This document shows, one piece after another, positions 7,887 to 16,324 of a DNA stretch of 53,079 nt. The first letter of the stretch is position 1; every line of letters starts with the position of its first letter. Made by a program: the position numbers and the translations under genes. Source of the stretch: a virus. The notes under the pieces were generated by a model. It was not told the origin of the DNA. It did no database searches and was given only the letters and a program-made list of their open reading frames with translations. The DNA is taken from positions 1 through 53,079 of the IMG/VR virus record IMGVR_UViG_3300027801_001299. The stretch is one strand, 5' to 3'.

Positions 7887-8313
7887 ACGCCACGAAGGTG
7901 AAGTACTAGAAGTCTATGCAGATTCACTAGGATATTTGACACTAGGTGTTGGACATCTCATTAAAGAAGGTGATGCAGAACATGGTCAATCAGCAGGAAC
8001 ACCAGTAAGTCAAGAAGTGTGTGATGCATATTATGAAGACGACTTTGACAAACACGTTGATGAATGCATTCATGTATTTGAATCAAAAGGTGGAGAAGAC
8101 TTTTACAGTCTTCCCGAAGACATACAACACGTTCTAGTCAACATGACATTCAACTTAGGTGGTGGTCGTTTTGGTAAATTTAATAATATGTGGAAAGGAG
8201 TAATCTCAGAAGACTGGAATAAAGTTGCAGTTGAGATGGAAGATTCGAAATGGTTTAGACAAGTTGGTAGACGAAGTGTAGAACTACAAGACTTGGTTAA
8301 AGCCTGTGCTTAA
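7855..8313 (+). CDS. e: T4-type lysozyme (endolysin, GH24)
   Basis: The 152-residue enzyme hydrolyses the glycan backbone of peptidoglycan for host lysis. The catalytic triad of T4 lysozyme is present with the same spacing: Glu14 in KRHEGE, Asp23 in VYADSLG and Thr29 in YLTLGVGH (T4: Glu11, Asp20, Thr26). The rest, including the WFRQVGRRSVE C-terminal region, matches the family, and length is close to T4 gene e (164). There is no signal peptide, so a holin must release it. No holin could be identified with confidence in this window. Confidence 0.93.
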   Translation: MNKEILKEQIKRHEGEVLEVYADSLGYLTLGVGHLIKEGDAEHGQSAGTPVSQEVCDAYYEDDFDKHVDECIHVFESKGGEDFYSLPEDIQHVLVNMTFNLGGGRFGKFNNMWKGVISEDWNKVAVEMEDSKWFRQVGRRSVELQDLVKACA

Positions 8314-8359
8314 AACCTCAAACATTAAAGCACTAAAACTTTTAGGTGGAGAAGTCATT

Positions 8360-8584
8360 ATGGGAATAGTGACTGAATCTAAACTAAATGGGAGTGTTCA
8401 TATATCTGAAGCACAACAATTAATTTCAGGTGTAGAAGATGGACGAATGGAAGTTAACCTTGCACCATGGTTACCATATGCAAGAGAATACGATTTTAAC
8501 ATACCGAAGAGTCAGATAGTTACTATATTTTCAGTAAGACCTAACTTGGAGACGAACTACAAAATCGCAACAGGGAATAAATAA
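8360..8584 (+). CDS. Conserved small phage protein (74 aa)
   Basis: The frame is open from GTG 8306, but ATG 8360 has an SD (AGGTGGAG, 8344-8351) at proper spacing and is preferred. The short, soluble protein has a central acidic-hydrophobic motif (GRMEVNLAPWLPYAREYDFN) that I associate with small conserved proteins of marine T4-like phages. Function is unknown. TAA overlaps the next ATG. Confidence 0.6.
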   Translation: MGIVTESKLNGSVHISEAQQLISGVEDGRMEVNLAPWLPYAREYDFNIPKSQIVTIFSVRPNLETNYKIATGNK

Positions 8585-8805
8585 TGGCAGATATATTAGG
8601 TGCATTAGTAAAGAAATACGAAGGTGATATCGCAGTACACACTGCAAACATCTCAGTTTATCAATCAAACCCAGCAGGTATCGGAGAACATCCCGATGTC
8701 GTAGCTGCAGTTGATGAACTCGTTGGACAACTTGCAGATGCACAAGACAAACTCAAATCAGTAAAAGAATTACAGCATCCAAGCAAAAAAACACTTGTAG
8801 AATAG
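8584..8805 (+). CDS. Small helical protein (73 aa)
   Basis: A 73-residue, mostly helical protein (AAVDELVGQLADAQDKLKS looks amphipathic). ATG overlaps the upstream stop in TAATG. No recognised family. It is the last gene before the DNA polymerase promoter. Confidence 0.6.
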   Translation: MADILGALVKKYEGDIAVHTANISVYQSNPAGIGEHPDVVAAVDELVGQLADAQDKLKSVKELQHPSKKTLVE

Positions 8806-8823
8806 ACATCTTTCTGTTATAAT
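8795..8823 (+). promoter_or_regulatory. sigma70-type promoter of gp43, predicted leaderless
   Basis: TTGTAG (8795-8800), 17 bases, TATAAT (8818-8823). Exactly six bases separate the -10 box from the polymerase ATG at 8830, so the expected +1 is the A of ATG. There is no SD. The -10 lies in the palindrome CTGTTATAATAACAG. Confidence 0.7.
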
Positions 8824-8829
8824 AACAGT

Positions 8830-11340
8830 ATGGATTTTTATACTAACGTATGTCGTACTCGTGATAAAATACTCGTAAAGGGTTATCAAGGTAAAAAACA
8901 GGTAAAACTATCTGTTGCATATCGTCCCAATCATTACGTCCTTTCTAAAAAAGGTGACACTGCATACAGGTCATTAGATGGAAGACCACTAGAGCAGGTC
9001 AATCTTGACACTATGGGTGGTGCAAGAAAATTCAGAGAACAATATCAAGGAACTCAAGGTTTTGAGATTCATGGATATGACAAATACATTTACACTTACA
9101 TCGCTGATAAATTTCAGGGTAATGTAAAATGGGATTACAAAACAACTAAAATTGCAACACTTGATATCGAGTGTGAGTCAGAAAACGGATTCCCCGAACC
9201 TACTCTTGCAGAAGAAAAAGTAAACGCAATCACAATCAAACCATTTCGATTTATGGCACATACTTTCGGTATTGGGCCTTGGGATGCACCTGCGAATGTG
9301 ACTTATCATGAATGTGTTGATGAAGCACAACTACTAACTGAGTTCATTAAGTATTGGAGAAAGGAATCTTTTGACATTGTTACAGGATGGAATGTTGATG
9401 CATTTGACATGACGTATCTTTGTAATCGTGTAGATAAACTATTCGGTGAAGGACATCATAAGAAGTTCTCACCTTGGAATATGTCTGATGTCAGAGATTA
9501 CACAAACAACTATGGTCAGAAGGTTATGGTGTTTAATCTATACGGGGTTAACATCGTTGACTATATGGCACTTTACAAAACTAGAACATTCGTCAATCAA
9601 GAATCCTATTCACTCAATCACATTTCACACGTTGAGTTGGGTAAAGCAAAGATTGATTATTCCGAATACGGTTCCCTGCATACACTTTACCAACAGAACT
9701 ATCCATTGTTTTTAGAATACAATGTTAAGGATGTAACACTTGTAGAAGACCTCGAAGATAAACTCGGTCTATTGGAATTGACCATGACCATGGCATACGA
9801 TGCCAAGTGTAATTACTTGGATACATTTGGTATGGTTAAGTATTGGGAAACAATCATATACAACTTCCTCAAAGAACAGAACATCCAAACACCACCTCAG
9901 AAATTAGATAGAAGTAAAACGCATTCTATTGTCGGTGCATATGTTAAAGACCCTATTGTGGGTAAACATGATTGGGTTATGTCATTTGACTTGAACTCAT
10001 TGTATCCTCATATCATTATGCAGTATAATATTTCCCCCGAAAAGATGATTAAGGGTGATATCAAAACTCTCAATATTGATAAGTTACTGAACAACGAACA
10101 TGACCTATCCGACCTAAAGACAACTAATAGAACTATCGCTGCCAATGGAGTCCAGTTCAAAAGAGACAAACAAGGATTCCTTCCCGAACTTATGGAAAAG
10201 TTTTACACTGAACGTAAAGAGTGGAAGGGTAAGATGATTGAGTATCAGATTGAGAAAGAATCATGCGATGATAAGAAACGACTGAATGAACTCGATGGAC
10301 TAATCAAACGTGCATATAACAATCAACAGGTTAGAAAGATTGCACTTAACTCTGCTTATGGTGCTCTTGCAAATCAATACTTTGCATTCTTTGACCCTAA
10401 CCTTGCAGAAGCAATTACTATGTCGGGTCAGTTGATTATTAAAACTGCAGAAAACACCATCAATGATTACATGAACAAGGTTCTTAATACTGATAATGAA
10501 GACTATGTGATTGCAATGGATACCGATTCGATTTATGTGTCTTTTGATAAAATGGTACAGAAGGTATTTCCTGAAGGTACACCCAAAAATAAGATTGTAG
10601 ATTTCCTTGATACCGTTGGTCAAGATAAGATTCTAGACGTGTTAACTGGGGGTTATGACGACCTTGCAGAATACACCAACGCCTTCCAACAGAAGATGGT
10701 TATGGGTCGGGAGATTATTGCAGACCGTGGAATATGGACTGCGAAAAAAAGGTACATACTCAATGTAATGGATAACGAAGGGGTAAGACTCAGAGAACCT
10801 AAACTTAAAATGATGGGGATTGAAACTGCAAAGTCATCAACTCCTGAATGGGTTCGTAAACAATTAACTGATGTCTTGAAGGTTGTCATGAACGGGACTG
10901 AAGAAGAAGTTTGGGACTTCGTAGAGAACGCACGAAGAGACTTCAGACGATTGCCAGTAGAAGAAATGTCATCACCAAGAGGTTGTAATAACCTTGCACA
11001 ATATTCGGATGCAACTACAATCTACGGTAAAGGAACACCTATTGCAGTTCGTGGTGCATTACTATACAACCATCTTCTCAAGAAAAAGAACGTACATAAA
11101 CGATATGAGAACGTAAAGAATAGTGACAAGATAAAGTTCACTTACCTCACACTTCCAAATCCAATCAATGAGAACGTGATATCATTTATCAATGTTCTCC
11201 CAAAAGAATTTGACTTAAACAGTTATGTGGATTATGATATGCAATTTGATAAGTCATTCATCGAACCACTTAAGAACATCATAACATTAATTGGTTGGAA
11301 CGTAGAACCAGTTGCATCATTGGATAGTTTTTTCGCATGA
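8830..11340 (+). CDS. 43: DNA polymerase, family B (T4 gp43-like)
   Basis: The 836-residue replicative polymerase has a 3'-5' exonuclease. Exo I is TLDIECE (Asp112, Glu114). Polymerase motif A is SFDLNSLYPHI (Asp387), motif B is KIALNSAYGALAN, and motif C is AMDTDSIYV (Asp564, Asp566), so all catalytic acids are intact. The N-terminus MDFYTNV is the usual start of marine T4-like gp43. It ends in EPVASLDSFFA, the short tail that in T4-type polymerases binds the gp45 clamp. That tail is duplicated downstream of the next gene (see 11801-11842), which indicates an insertion event at the polymerase 3' end. The stop overlaps the next ATG (ATGA). Confidence 0.97.
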   Translation: MDFYTNVCRTRDKILVKGYQGKKQVKLSVAYRPNHYVLSKKGDTAYRSLDGRPLEQVNLDTMGGARKFREQYQGTQGFEIHGYDKYIYTYIADKFQGNVKWDYKTTKIATLDIECESENGFPEPTLAEEKVNAITIKPFRFMAHTFGIGPWDAPANVTYHECVDEAQLLTEFIKYWRKESFDIVTGWNVDAFDMTYLCNRVDKLFGEGHHKKFSPWNMSDVRDYTNNYGQKVMVFNLYGVNIVDYMALYKTRTFVNQESYSLNHISHVELGKAKIDYSEYGSLHTLYQQNYPLFLEYNVKDVTLVEDLEDKLGLLELTMTMAYDAKCNYLDTFGMVKYWETIIYNFLKEQNIQTPPQKLDRSKTHSIVGAYVKDPIVGKHDWVMSFDLNSLYPHIIMQYNISPEKMIKGDIKTLNIDKLLNNEHDLSDLKTTNRTIAANGVQFKRDKQGFLPELMEKFYTERKEWKGKMIEYQIEKESCDDKKRLNELDGLIKRAYNNQQVRKIALNSAYGALANQYFAFFDPNLAEAITMSGQLIIKTAENTINDYMNKVLNTDNEDYVIAMDTDSIYVSFDKMVQKVFPEGTPKNKIVDFLDTVGQDKILDVLTGGYDDLAEYTNAFQQKMVMGREIIADRGIWTAKKRYILNVMDNEGVRLREPKLKMMGIETAKSSTPEWVRKQLTDVLKVVMNGTEEEVWDFVENARRDFRRLPVEEMSSPRGCNNLAQYSDATTIYGKGTPIAVRGALLYNHLLKKKNVHKRYENVKNSDKIKFTYLTLPNPINENVISFINVLPKEFDLNSYVDYDMQFDKSFIEPLKNIITLIGWNVEPVASLDSFFA

Positions 11341-11792
11341 AGATAATGACTCTATGGGGTGAAGAAGAACTCAATATTCCATCAAAGATGTGTAGGGAGT
11401 GTAAAGAAGTACTGCCTTTCACATCATTTGGATATAGAAATAAGACAAAGAATAAACCCGAACTACTCAACACTTGCAAGAAGTGTAAATCGACACATGA
11501 TAAAGTAGTAAGGGATTGGAAGAAGTATAATCCACGACCAAACGCTGACTATAGATGTCCTGTATGTAAAGAAACATCTGCTGAGATAAAATCAAAAGGT
11601 GGTTTCCATGAACATCAACCCAAAGACGTATGGGCAGTAGATGTAGACCATGCAACAATGACGGTAAGAGGATGGATGTGCGACTATTGTAACAATATGA
11701 TAGGACGTAGTTTAGATAGAGATTGGGTTATGGAGAGGGGCGCAAGATGGGTAAATGATTATAAATCTATGTTAGCGGAAACAAATGTCTAA
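11337..11792 (+). CDS. Recombination endonuclease VII-like (HNH-type) nuclease, probable mobile insertion
   Basis: A 151-residue zinc-binding nuclease. A CRECK...CKKCK zinc site near the N-terminus is followed by YRCPVCKE and by the endonuclease VII/HNH core VDVDHATMTVRGWMCDYCNNMIG (residues about 108-130). In T4, endonuclease VII (gp49) resolves Holliday junctions, and related genes in phages also behave as homing elements. The gene begins inside the gp43 stop (ATGA) and is followed by a second copy of the last codons of gp43. That is the footprint expected when a homing gene inserts near the end of a host gene and brings its own replacement tail. Confidence 0.85.
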   Translation: MKIMTLWGEEELNIPSKMCRECKEVLPFTSFGYRNKTKNKPELLNTCKKCKSTHDKVVRDWKKYNPRPNADYRCPVCKETSAEIKSKGGFHEHQPKDVWAVDVDHATMTVRGWMCDYCNNMIGRSLDRDWVMERGARWVNDYKSMLAETNV

Positions 11793-11800
11793 GAGTTCTA

Positions 11801-11842
11801 GATTTTGAACCAGTTGCATCATTGGATAATTTCTTTGGTTAA
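11801..11842 (+). pseudogene. 43: Remnant of the original gp43 3' end
   Basis: Fourteen codons including a stop read DFEPVASLDNFFG, against VEPVASLDSFFA at the end of the intact polymerase. Bases 11807-11828 are identical to 11305-11326 (22 of 22), and similarity continues to the stop. The fragment has no start codon. It is best explained as the displaced clamp-binding tail of the ancestral polymerase. Confidence 0.75.
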
Positions 11843-11847
11843 ATTAC

Positions 11848-11855
11848 ACTAAATA
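11848..11855 (+). promoter_or_regulatory. T4-type late promoter, predicted leaderless (iscU)
   Basis: ACTAAATA ends five bases before ATG 11861. T4 late promoters start transcription about six bases beyond the octamer, so the expected +1 is the A of ATG. No SD is present. Confidence 0.6.
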
Positions 11856-11860
11856 GATAT

Positions 11861-12430
11861 ATGGCATATAGTAAAGAAGTAGTACAACGGTTCGAAGCCG
11901 TATTAGAAAATCCTCAAAAACATTCCGTTGGAAGTTTAGATAGGAAAGACCCGAAGGTTGCAACAGGCCTTGCAGGCGCACCTGCTTGTGGTGATGTGAT
12001 GCAACTACAATTGTTACTGGATGACAATGAAAAGATTATCGATGTAAAATTCAAGACTTACGGATGTGGAAGTGCAATTGCATCTTCATCATTGTTCGTA
12101 GACTTAATGATGGGTAAGACTATCGCAGAAGCAAAATTAATCAAAGATAAAGACATTGCAGATGCACTTCAACTTCCACCAATCAAATTACACTGTAGTG
12201 TACTAGCAGAAGATGCTATCAAACAAGCAATGGTAGACTATGAGACAAAACAGACAGAAGGTTATTCTCATCCAATTTTAGACCAAATAGATGAGACAGC
12301 AACGTCTTATCATCCAACTGAACATGACGAGTCTGATGATTTGGAAGACTCTAAGAGAGTTGAAGAAACATCATCAATGGTCGGCCATAATTCATTGCCT
12401 GGTTTGGCAAGAGAAGACTTCATAGAGTGA
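11861..12430 (+). CDS. iscU: Fe-S cluster assembly scaffold IscU
   Basis: The 189-residue protein carries the full IscU scaffold for building [2Fe-2S]/[4Fe-4S] clusters. The three ligand cysteines Cys43 (PACGD), Cys69 (YGCGSA) and Cys112 (LPPIKLHCSVLAEDAIK) have exactly the 26 and 43 residue spacing of E. coli IscU (37, 63, 106). The stabilising Asp in ACGD and the LPPxKxHC chaperone-interaction motif are also present. About 60 extra acidic C-terminal residues (from about 130) are absent from bacterial IscU and may be phage-specific. It is preceded by the gp43 tail remnant and a late-type promoter. An A-type carrier is encoded at 51763. Confidence 0.93.
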   Translation: MAYSKEVVQRFEAVLENPQKHSVGSLDRKDPKVATGLAGAPACGDVMQLQLLLDDNEKIIDVKFKTYGCGSAIASSSLFVDLMMGKTIAEAKLIKDKDIADALQLPPIKLHCSVLAEDAIKQAMVDYETKQTEGYSHPILDQIDETATSYHPTEHDESDDLEDSKRVEETSSMVGHNSLPGLAREDFIE

Positions 12431-12445
12431 TAGGAATCACCTAGG

Positions 12446-12453
12446 GATAAATA
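12446..12453 (+). promoter_or_regulatory. T4-type late promoter, predicted leaderless (nuclease)
   Basis: GATAAATA ends five bases before ATG 12459, the same geometry as at 11848. A small hairpin-like TAGG/CCTA pair lies just upstream. Confidence 0.55.
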
Positions 12454-12458
12454 ATATT

Positions 12459-12911
12459 ATGTATGAATATAAGGTAACAATTACCAAAGTGGTAGACGGC
12501 GACACGGTTGACGTAGATATAGACCTAGGTTTCGGAATGGTTTATAAGAAACAAAGAGTACGCTTACTAGGAATCGATACACCTGAATCTAGAACAAGAG
12601 ATTTGGTCGAGAAACTATTCGGTAAAGCATCAAAAGCACACCTCAAAACTATCTTAGAAGAAGGTAATATATCTCTTATCTCTCACGATAAAGGAAAATT
12701 CGGAAGAATCCTTGGTGAGTTATTCATAAATGACCCTGAAAACCCACAAGAAAATAGGATATCTGTAAACCAACAACTGATTGACGACCATCATGCAGTA
12801 GAATACACTGGTGCTAATAAAGACACTACTATACTACAACATATGGAAAACCGAGAATTTTTATTAAATATTGGAACCGTCACTCAGGAACAAATAGATA
12901 AAGTATCATGA
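12459..12911 (+). CDS. Thermonuclease-like (SNase fold) endonuclease
   Basis: A 150-residue staphylococcal-nuclease-type protein. The catalytic pattern is visible: KVVDGDTVDVDID (metal Asp), RVRLLGIDTPES (Arg and Glu), and GKFGRILGEL (second Arg). There is no signal peptide, so it acts in the cytoplasm, for example in host DNA degradation or DNA processing. The C-terminal 30 residues are outside the core fold. Its stop overlaps the ATG of the next gene (ATGA). Confidence 0.85.
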   Translation: MYEYKVTITKVVDGDTVDVDIDLGFGMVYKKQRVRLLGIDTPESRTRDLVEKLFGKASKAHLKTILEEGNISLISHDKGKFGRILGELFINDPENPQENRISVNQQLIDDHHAVEYTGANKDTTILQHMENREFLLNIGTVTQEQIDKVS

Positions 12912-13093
12912 TTATAACAGCCATGGATTGTTTTTACATATTCATGATTGCGTTCATAACAACCTTTCTAGTGGTAATTGAGATTCAGTTACACACAATG
13001 AAATCTACAATGGAACAATACATTGATATTCGTCTCAATCCAAAAAAGATGAAAGAATCTTCAGAAAACTCCGAAAAACCTCTTACAAAATAA
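12908..13093 (+). CDS. Small single-span membrane protein (61 aa)
   Basis: Residues about 6-27 form one strong transmembrane segment (FYIFMIAFITTFLVVIEIQL), followed by a charged, Lys/Ser-rich cytoplasmic tail. It is coupled to the nuclease by an ATGA overlap. No family is recognised. A holin-like or envelope function is possible but unsupported. Confidence 0.6.
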   Translation: MIITAMDCFYIFMIAFITTFLVVIEIQLHTMKSTMEQYIDIRLNPKKMKESSENSEKPLTK

Positions 13094-13111
13094 CTCTAAG
13101 TATAGTATACT
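13083..13111 (+). promoter_or_regulatory. sigma70-type promoter of uvsX
   Basis: TTACAA (13083-13088), 17 bases, TATACT (13106-13111). The leader contains GAGAGGTG, a good SD for ATG 13141. Confidence 0.6.
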
Positions 13112-13140
13112 AGAGTATACATTATGAGAGGTGTTAAATT

Positions 13141-14202
13141 ATGACAAGTATTTTAAAAGACCTGATAAAGGCAAGTGGAAATGAGTACGCAAGTATTGTT
13201 TCCGAAGGAGTATCCGCTGGGGATGTCGATGAATTCATCGATACAGGTTCCCACATTTTCAATGCTCTTCTAAGTGGTTCACTATATGGTGGACTTCCTT
13301 CAAACAAAATCACTGCAATCGCAGGTGAATCTGCAACTGGTAAAACCTACTTTGCATTAGGGATGGTAAAACAATTCCTAGAAGACCACAAAGATGCAGC
13401 TGTGATTTACTTCGAATCTGAATCTGCATTATCAAAAGATATGATTGAATCGAGAGGAATAGACTCATCAAGAGTTGTTATTGTTCCTGTTGTTACAGTA
13501 CAAGAATTCAGAAATCAAGCAATCAGTATACTGGATAAGTATGCAGAAACCCCACAATCCAAACGTCCTAAGATGATGTTCTGTTTAGATTCACTTGGTA
13601 TGTTATCAACTACTAAAGAAATCGAAGACACTGCAGAAGGTAAGGAAACTAAAGATATGACTCGTGCTCAAATCACCAAAGGTGCATTTAGAGTATTGAC
13701 ATTGAAATTGGGTAGAGTCGGAGTTCCGATGATAGTAACGAACCACACATATGATGTGATTGGTTCTATGTTCCCTCAGAAAGAAATGGGTGGTGGTAGT
13801 GGACTGAAATATGCAGCTTCATCAATCATATTCTTATCTAAGAAGAAAGAAAAAGAAGGTACTGAAATCATTGGTAACATCATTCATTGTAAGAATGCAA
13901 AATCAAGATTAACAGTTGAAAACAGAATGGTTGACGTAAGATTATCCTATGAATCAGGGTTGGATAGGTATTACGGGTTACTCGATATGGCATTAGCATT
14001 TAATGTCTTTACAAAAGAGGGAACTCGTGTTAAACTACCTAATGGTAAGACAGAATTTGGTAAGACCATTAACAACAACCCGACAAAGTTCTTTACTCCT
14101 GAAGTAATGGAAGAACTAGAGACACACGCACAAGGATATTTTAAGTATGGAACAAACGATAAGAATAGAACAGACAATACTGAAGAACCTTCTTCAGAGT
14201 GA
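13141..14202 (+). CDS. uvsX: UvsX RecA-like recombinase
   Basis: This 353-residue strand-exchange ATPase is used for T4-style recombination-dependent replication and repair. The Walker A loop GESATGKT covers residues 62-69, the Walker B-like strand is MMFCLDSLG near residue 145-150, and TNHTYD and [11 protein letters not shown] correspond to RecA L1/L2-region motifs. Length fits T4 UvsX (391) with a shorter N-terminus. It has its own sigma70-type promoter and SD. The last 56 bases overlap the gp41 gene in another frame, and the acidic C-terminus is encoded there. Confidence 0.93.
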   Translation: MTSILKDLIKASGNEYASIVSEGVSAGDVDEFIDTGSHIFNALLSGSLYGGLPSNKITAIAGESATGKTYFALGMVKQFLEDHKDAAVIYFESESALSKDMIESRGIDSSRVVIVPVVTVQEFRNQAISILDKYAETPQSKRPKMMFCLDSLGMLSTTKEIEDTAEGKETKDMTRAQITKGAFRVLTLKLGRVGVPMIVTNHTYDVIGSMFPQKEMGGGSGLKYAASSIIFLSKKKEKEGTEIIGNIIHCKNAKSRLTVENRMVDVRLSYESGLDRYYGLLDMALAFNVFTKEGTRVKLPNGKTEFGKTINNNPTKFFTPEVMEELETHAQGYFKYGTNDKNRTDNTEEPSSE

Positions 14203-15541
14203 TTCATTTGCACGGAAAGTGCTCCCCTTTGTAAAGTCGGAATACTTTACCGAGACCGATGAAAAGACTGTATTTGAGGGAGTAGTTGACTACTTCGAAA
14301 AATACACTAAGACTCCTACAATGGAGGCACTTCTCATAAATTTAGAGAACAATACTAGTCTACAAGACAATGTATTAAAATCCTCTAAATCTATTGTTAA
14401 GGAGATTGGGAACTCATCAGAAGAAACCCCACAAGAATGGTTAATAGACGAGGCAGAAAAATGGTGCAAAGATAGAGCTATCTACATCGCTGTCATGGAC
14501 TCTATTGAAGTACTTGATGAGAAGTCTAAAAGGTCTCGTGGAGATATTCCTGAACTACTTAAGGATGCACTTTCCGTGTCTTTTGATACTAATATTGGTC
14601 ACGACCAATTAGAAGATGCAGACGACAGGTGGGAATTTTACCATACTGAAGAAGAGAAGATTCCATTTGACTTGGAATACTTCAACAAAGTTACTAAGGG
14701 TGGCTTACCCAATAAAACCTTGAATATCTGCCTTGCAGGAACAGGTGTGGGTAAGTCCCTATTCATGTGTCATATGGCATCAAGTCATTTGATGATGAAC
14801 AAGAATGTATTATACATTACATTAGAAATGTCGGAAGAGAAGATTGCAGAAAGAATTGATGCAAATACCTTAAATATTCCTATACAAGATTTGGGTGATA
14901 TCACCAAGAATATGTTTGGTAAAAAGGTAGATAAACTTAAGGACAAGACAAAAGGTAAACTTATTGTTAAAGAATATCCTACTGCATCTGCTCATGTTGG
15001 TCACTTTAGACATCTATTACAAGAATTGGATATCAAGAAGGACTTCAGACCCGATATGATATTCATTGATTACTTAAACATATGTGCATCACATAGAGTG
15101 AAGCCAGGTGCTGGTGCGAACTCTTATACTCTTATTAAGAGTATTGCAGAAGAGTTGAGAGGACTTGCAGTGGAGTATAATGTTCCAATCATGAGTGCAA
15201 CTCAGACTACAAGAAGTGGTTATGGTTCAACAGATGTAGAACTTACAGATACCTCAGAGTCATTTGGATTACCTGCAACTGCAGACTTTATGTTTGCACT
15301 AATCTCCTCAGAAGAATTAGAAGAGTTAGACCAAATGGTAGTCAAACAGTTAAAGAATAGATACAACGACCCGACAATATTTAAGAGATTTGTTATCGGT
15401 GTTGATAGAAGTCGTATGAAACTCTATGATTGTGAACAAGAAGCTCAAGAAGAATTGATAGAGAACACTGGAATAGACGATTCTATCCCAGTCGCAGATA
15501 GAGGTAGAATGGGAAATAAATACGGAGACTTCAAAGTTTGA
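14147..15541 (+). CDS. 41: Replicative DNA helicase (T4 gp41, DnaB-like)
   Basis: The 464-residue hexameric 5'-3' helicase has Walker A GTGVGKS with Lys203, Walker B MIFIDYLN, and [12 protein letters not shown] matching DnaB motif H4. The N-terminal region ([14 protein letters not shown], about residues 21-34) aligns with the start of gp41 proteins. The ATG at 14147, which lies 56 bases inside uvsX, is therefore the likely start. No later ATG keeps this conserved segment. The C-terminus is acidic. It probably works with the gp61 primase at 28902. Confidence 0.93.
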   Translation: MEQTIRIEQTILKNLLQSDSFARKVLPFVKSEYFTETDEKTVFEGVVDYFEKYTKTPTMEALLINLENNTSLQDNVLKSSKSIVKEIGNSSEETPQEWLIDEAEKWCKDRAIYIAVMDSIEVLDEKSKRSRGDIPELLKDALSVSFDTNIGHDQLEDADDRWEFYHTEEEKIPFDLEYFNKVTKGGLPNKTLNICLAGTGVGKSLFMCHMASSHLMMNKNVLYITLEMSEEKIAERIDANTLNIPIQDLGDITKNMFGKKVDKLKDKTKGKLIVKEYPTASAHVGHFRHLLQELDIKKDFRPDMIFIDYLNICASHRVKPGAGANSYTLIKSIAEELRGLAVEYNVPIMSATQTTRSGYGSTDVELTDTSESFGLPATADFMFALISSEELEELDQMVVKQLKNRYNDPTIFKRFVIGVDRSRMKLYDCEQEAQEELIENTGIDDSIPVADRGRMGNKYGDFKV

Positions 15542-15549
15542 CCTAAATA
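15542..15549 (+). promoter_or_regulatory. T4-type late promoter, predicted leaderless
   Basis: CCTAAATA begins at the base after the gp41 stop and ends five bases before ATG 15555. Confidence 0.55.
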
Positions 15550-15554
15550 GAAGT

Positions 15555-15731
15555 ATGAAGAAGAATTTAAAATCCCAAGAGGTTCTAGATTCGCTTTCGA
15601 GGAAAGTAGAATTAAAGATAGCACTAAGAGATGCAAAGAAATTGCACGATGACGAGAAGGTTGACATATTATCTAAAAAAATTGGTAAAATAGAGTCCAA
15701 ATTGTCCTCGACACCTTTGCAAAAAATATAA
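15555..15731 (+). CDS. Small charged helical protein (58 aa)
   Basis: A 58-residue, highly charged protein that is probably entirely helical (SRKVELKIALRDAKKLHDDE). It has no SD but sits behind a late octamer with leaderless spacing. No family is recognised. T4-like phages often carry a small gene after gp41, but I cannot assign it. Confidence 0.6.
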   Translation: MKKNLKSQEVLDSLSRKVELKIALRDAKKLHDDEKVDILSKKIGKIESKLSSTPLQKI

Positions 15732-15734
15732 ATA
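15727..15734 (+). promoter_or_regulatory. T4-type late promoter
   Basis: TATAAATA, the exact T4 late consensus, overlaps the stop of the small gene and lies 37 bases before ATG 15772, whose leader has an AGGAAA SD. Confidence 0.65.
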
Positions 15735-15771
15735 AACTTATAATCTCAAACAACACCATAGGAAATTAAGA

Positions 15772-16161
15772 ATGGCATTAAAAGAAGGGGTGACCCACAC
15801 ACAGGCAGATTGCGATACATATCTTGCTGAAATAACAAACTATCAAAACACCCATGATTGGATGTCGGGTGTATCTAAGACATACTCCATGACAAGAAAT
15901 GATTGGAATGGCACCGAATTAGTTTTCGAAAGTAACTATGACTACACTGGTGCAGGTGCTCTAGACTTCTATCCTGCATGGAGAGTTGAAAACCCTTCCG
16001 TAACTGAAGTTGGTTCAGACCAAGACTCTCATACATGGGAACAGTGGGACTACTTCACTAACAGACGTTCAGATTGGGATGCCGAAGCTGCCACATTAGG
16101 TGAAGACCTAGGGGAGATGAGAAATCATCACGCAGAAATGCTTGCGTCAATACCCGAATAA
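15772..16161 (+). CDS. Late protein of unknown function (129 aa)
   Basis: A soluble, acidic, aromatic-rich protein (many Trp, Tyr and Asp, as in DSHTWEQWDYF). It has its own late promoter with an SD leader and ends at a strong terminator, so it is a single-gene late unit. That usually means a virion or assembly protein made in quantity. No domain is recognised. Confidence 0.6.
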   Translation: MALKEGVTHTQADCDTYLAEITNYQNTHDWMSGVSKTYSMTRNDWNGTELVFESNYDYTGAGALDFYPAWRVENPSVTEVGSDQDSHTWEQWDYFTNRRSDWDAEAATLGEDLGEMRNHHAEMLASIPE

Positions 16162-16213
16162 CTTACACTAAGTAGTATACAACGCACCAAAACAAAACAA
16201 CCCAGTTGTTTCA

Positions 16214-16236
16214 GGGGTCTACAAGACCCCTTTTTT
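16214..16236 (+). terminator. Rho-independent terminator
   Basis: GGGGTCT (16214-16220), loop ACA, AGACCCC (16224-16230), then six T. This perfect 7-bp GC-rich stem ends the 15772 unit. Confidence 0.85.
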
Positions 16237-16257
16237 GTGTCCATACCTTTTTAATTA

Positions 16258-16265
16258 ACTAAATA
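16258..16265 (+). promoter_or_regulatory. T4-type late promoter
   Basis: ACTAAATA lies directly behind the terminator and 59 bases before ATG 16325. It is probably the main promoter of the 16.3-18.2 kb genes. Confidence 0.5.
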
Positions 16266-16324
16266 GTAGACAAACCTATAAAAAGGGTGTATACTTACAA
16301 TATTAATTGCAACAGACTAAACTT

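Noticed and set aside
8577-8584. AATAAATA before ATG 8584 as a late promoter
   Set aside because: It overlaps the start codon and does not have the five-base spacing seen elsewhere.
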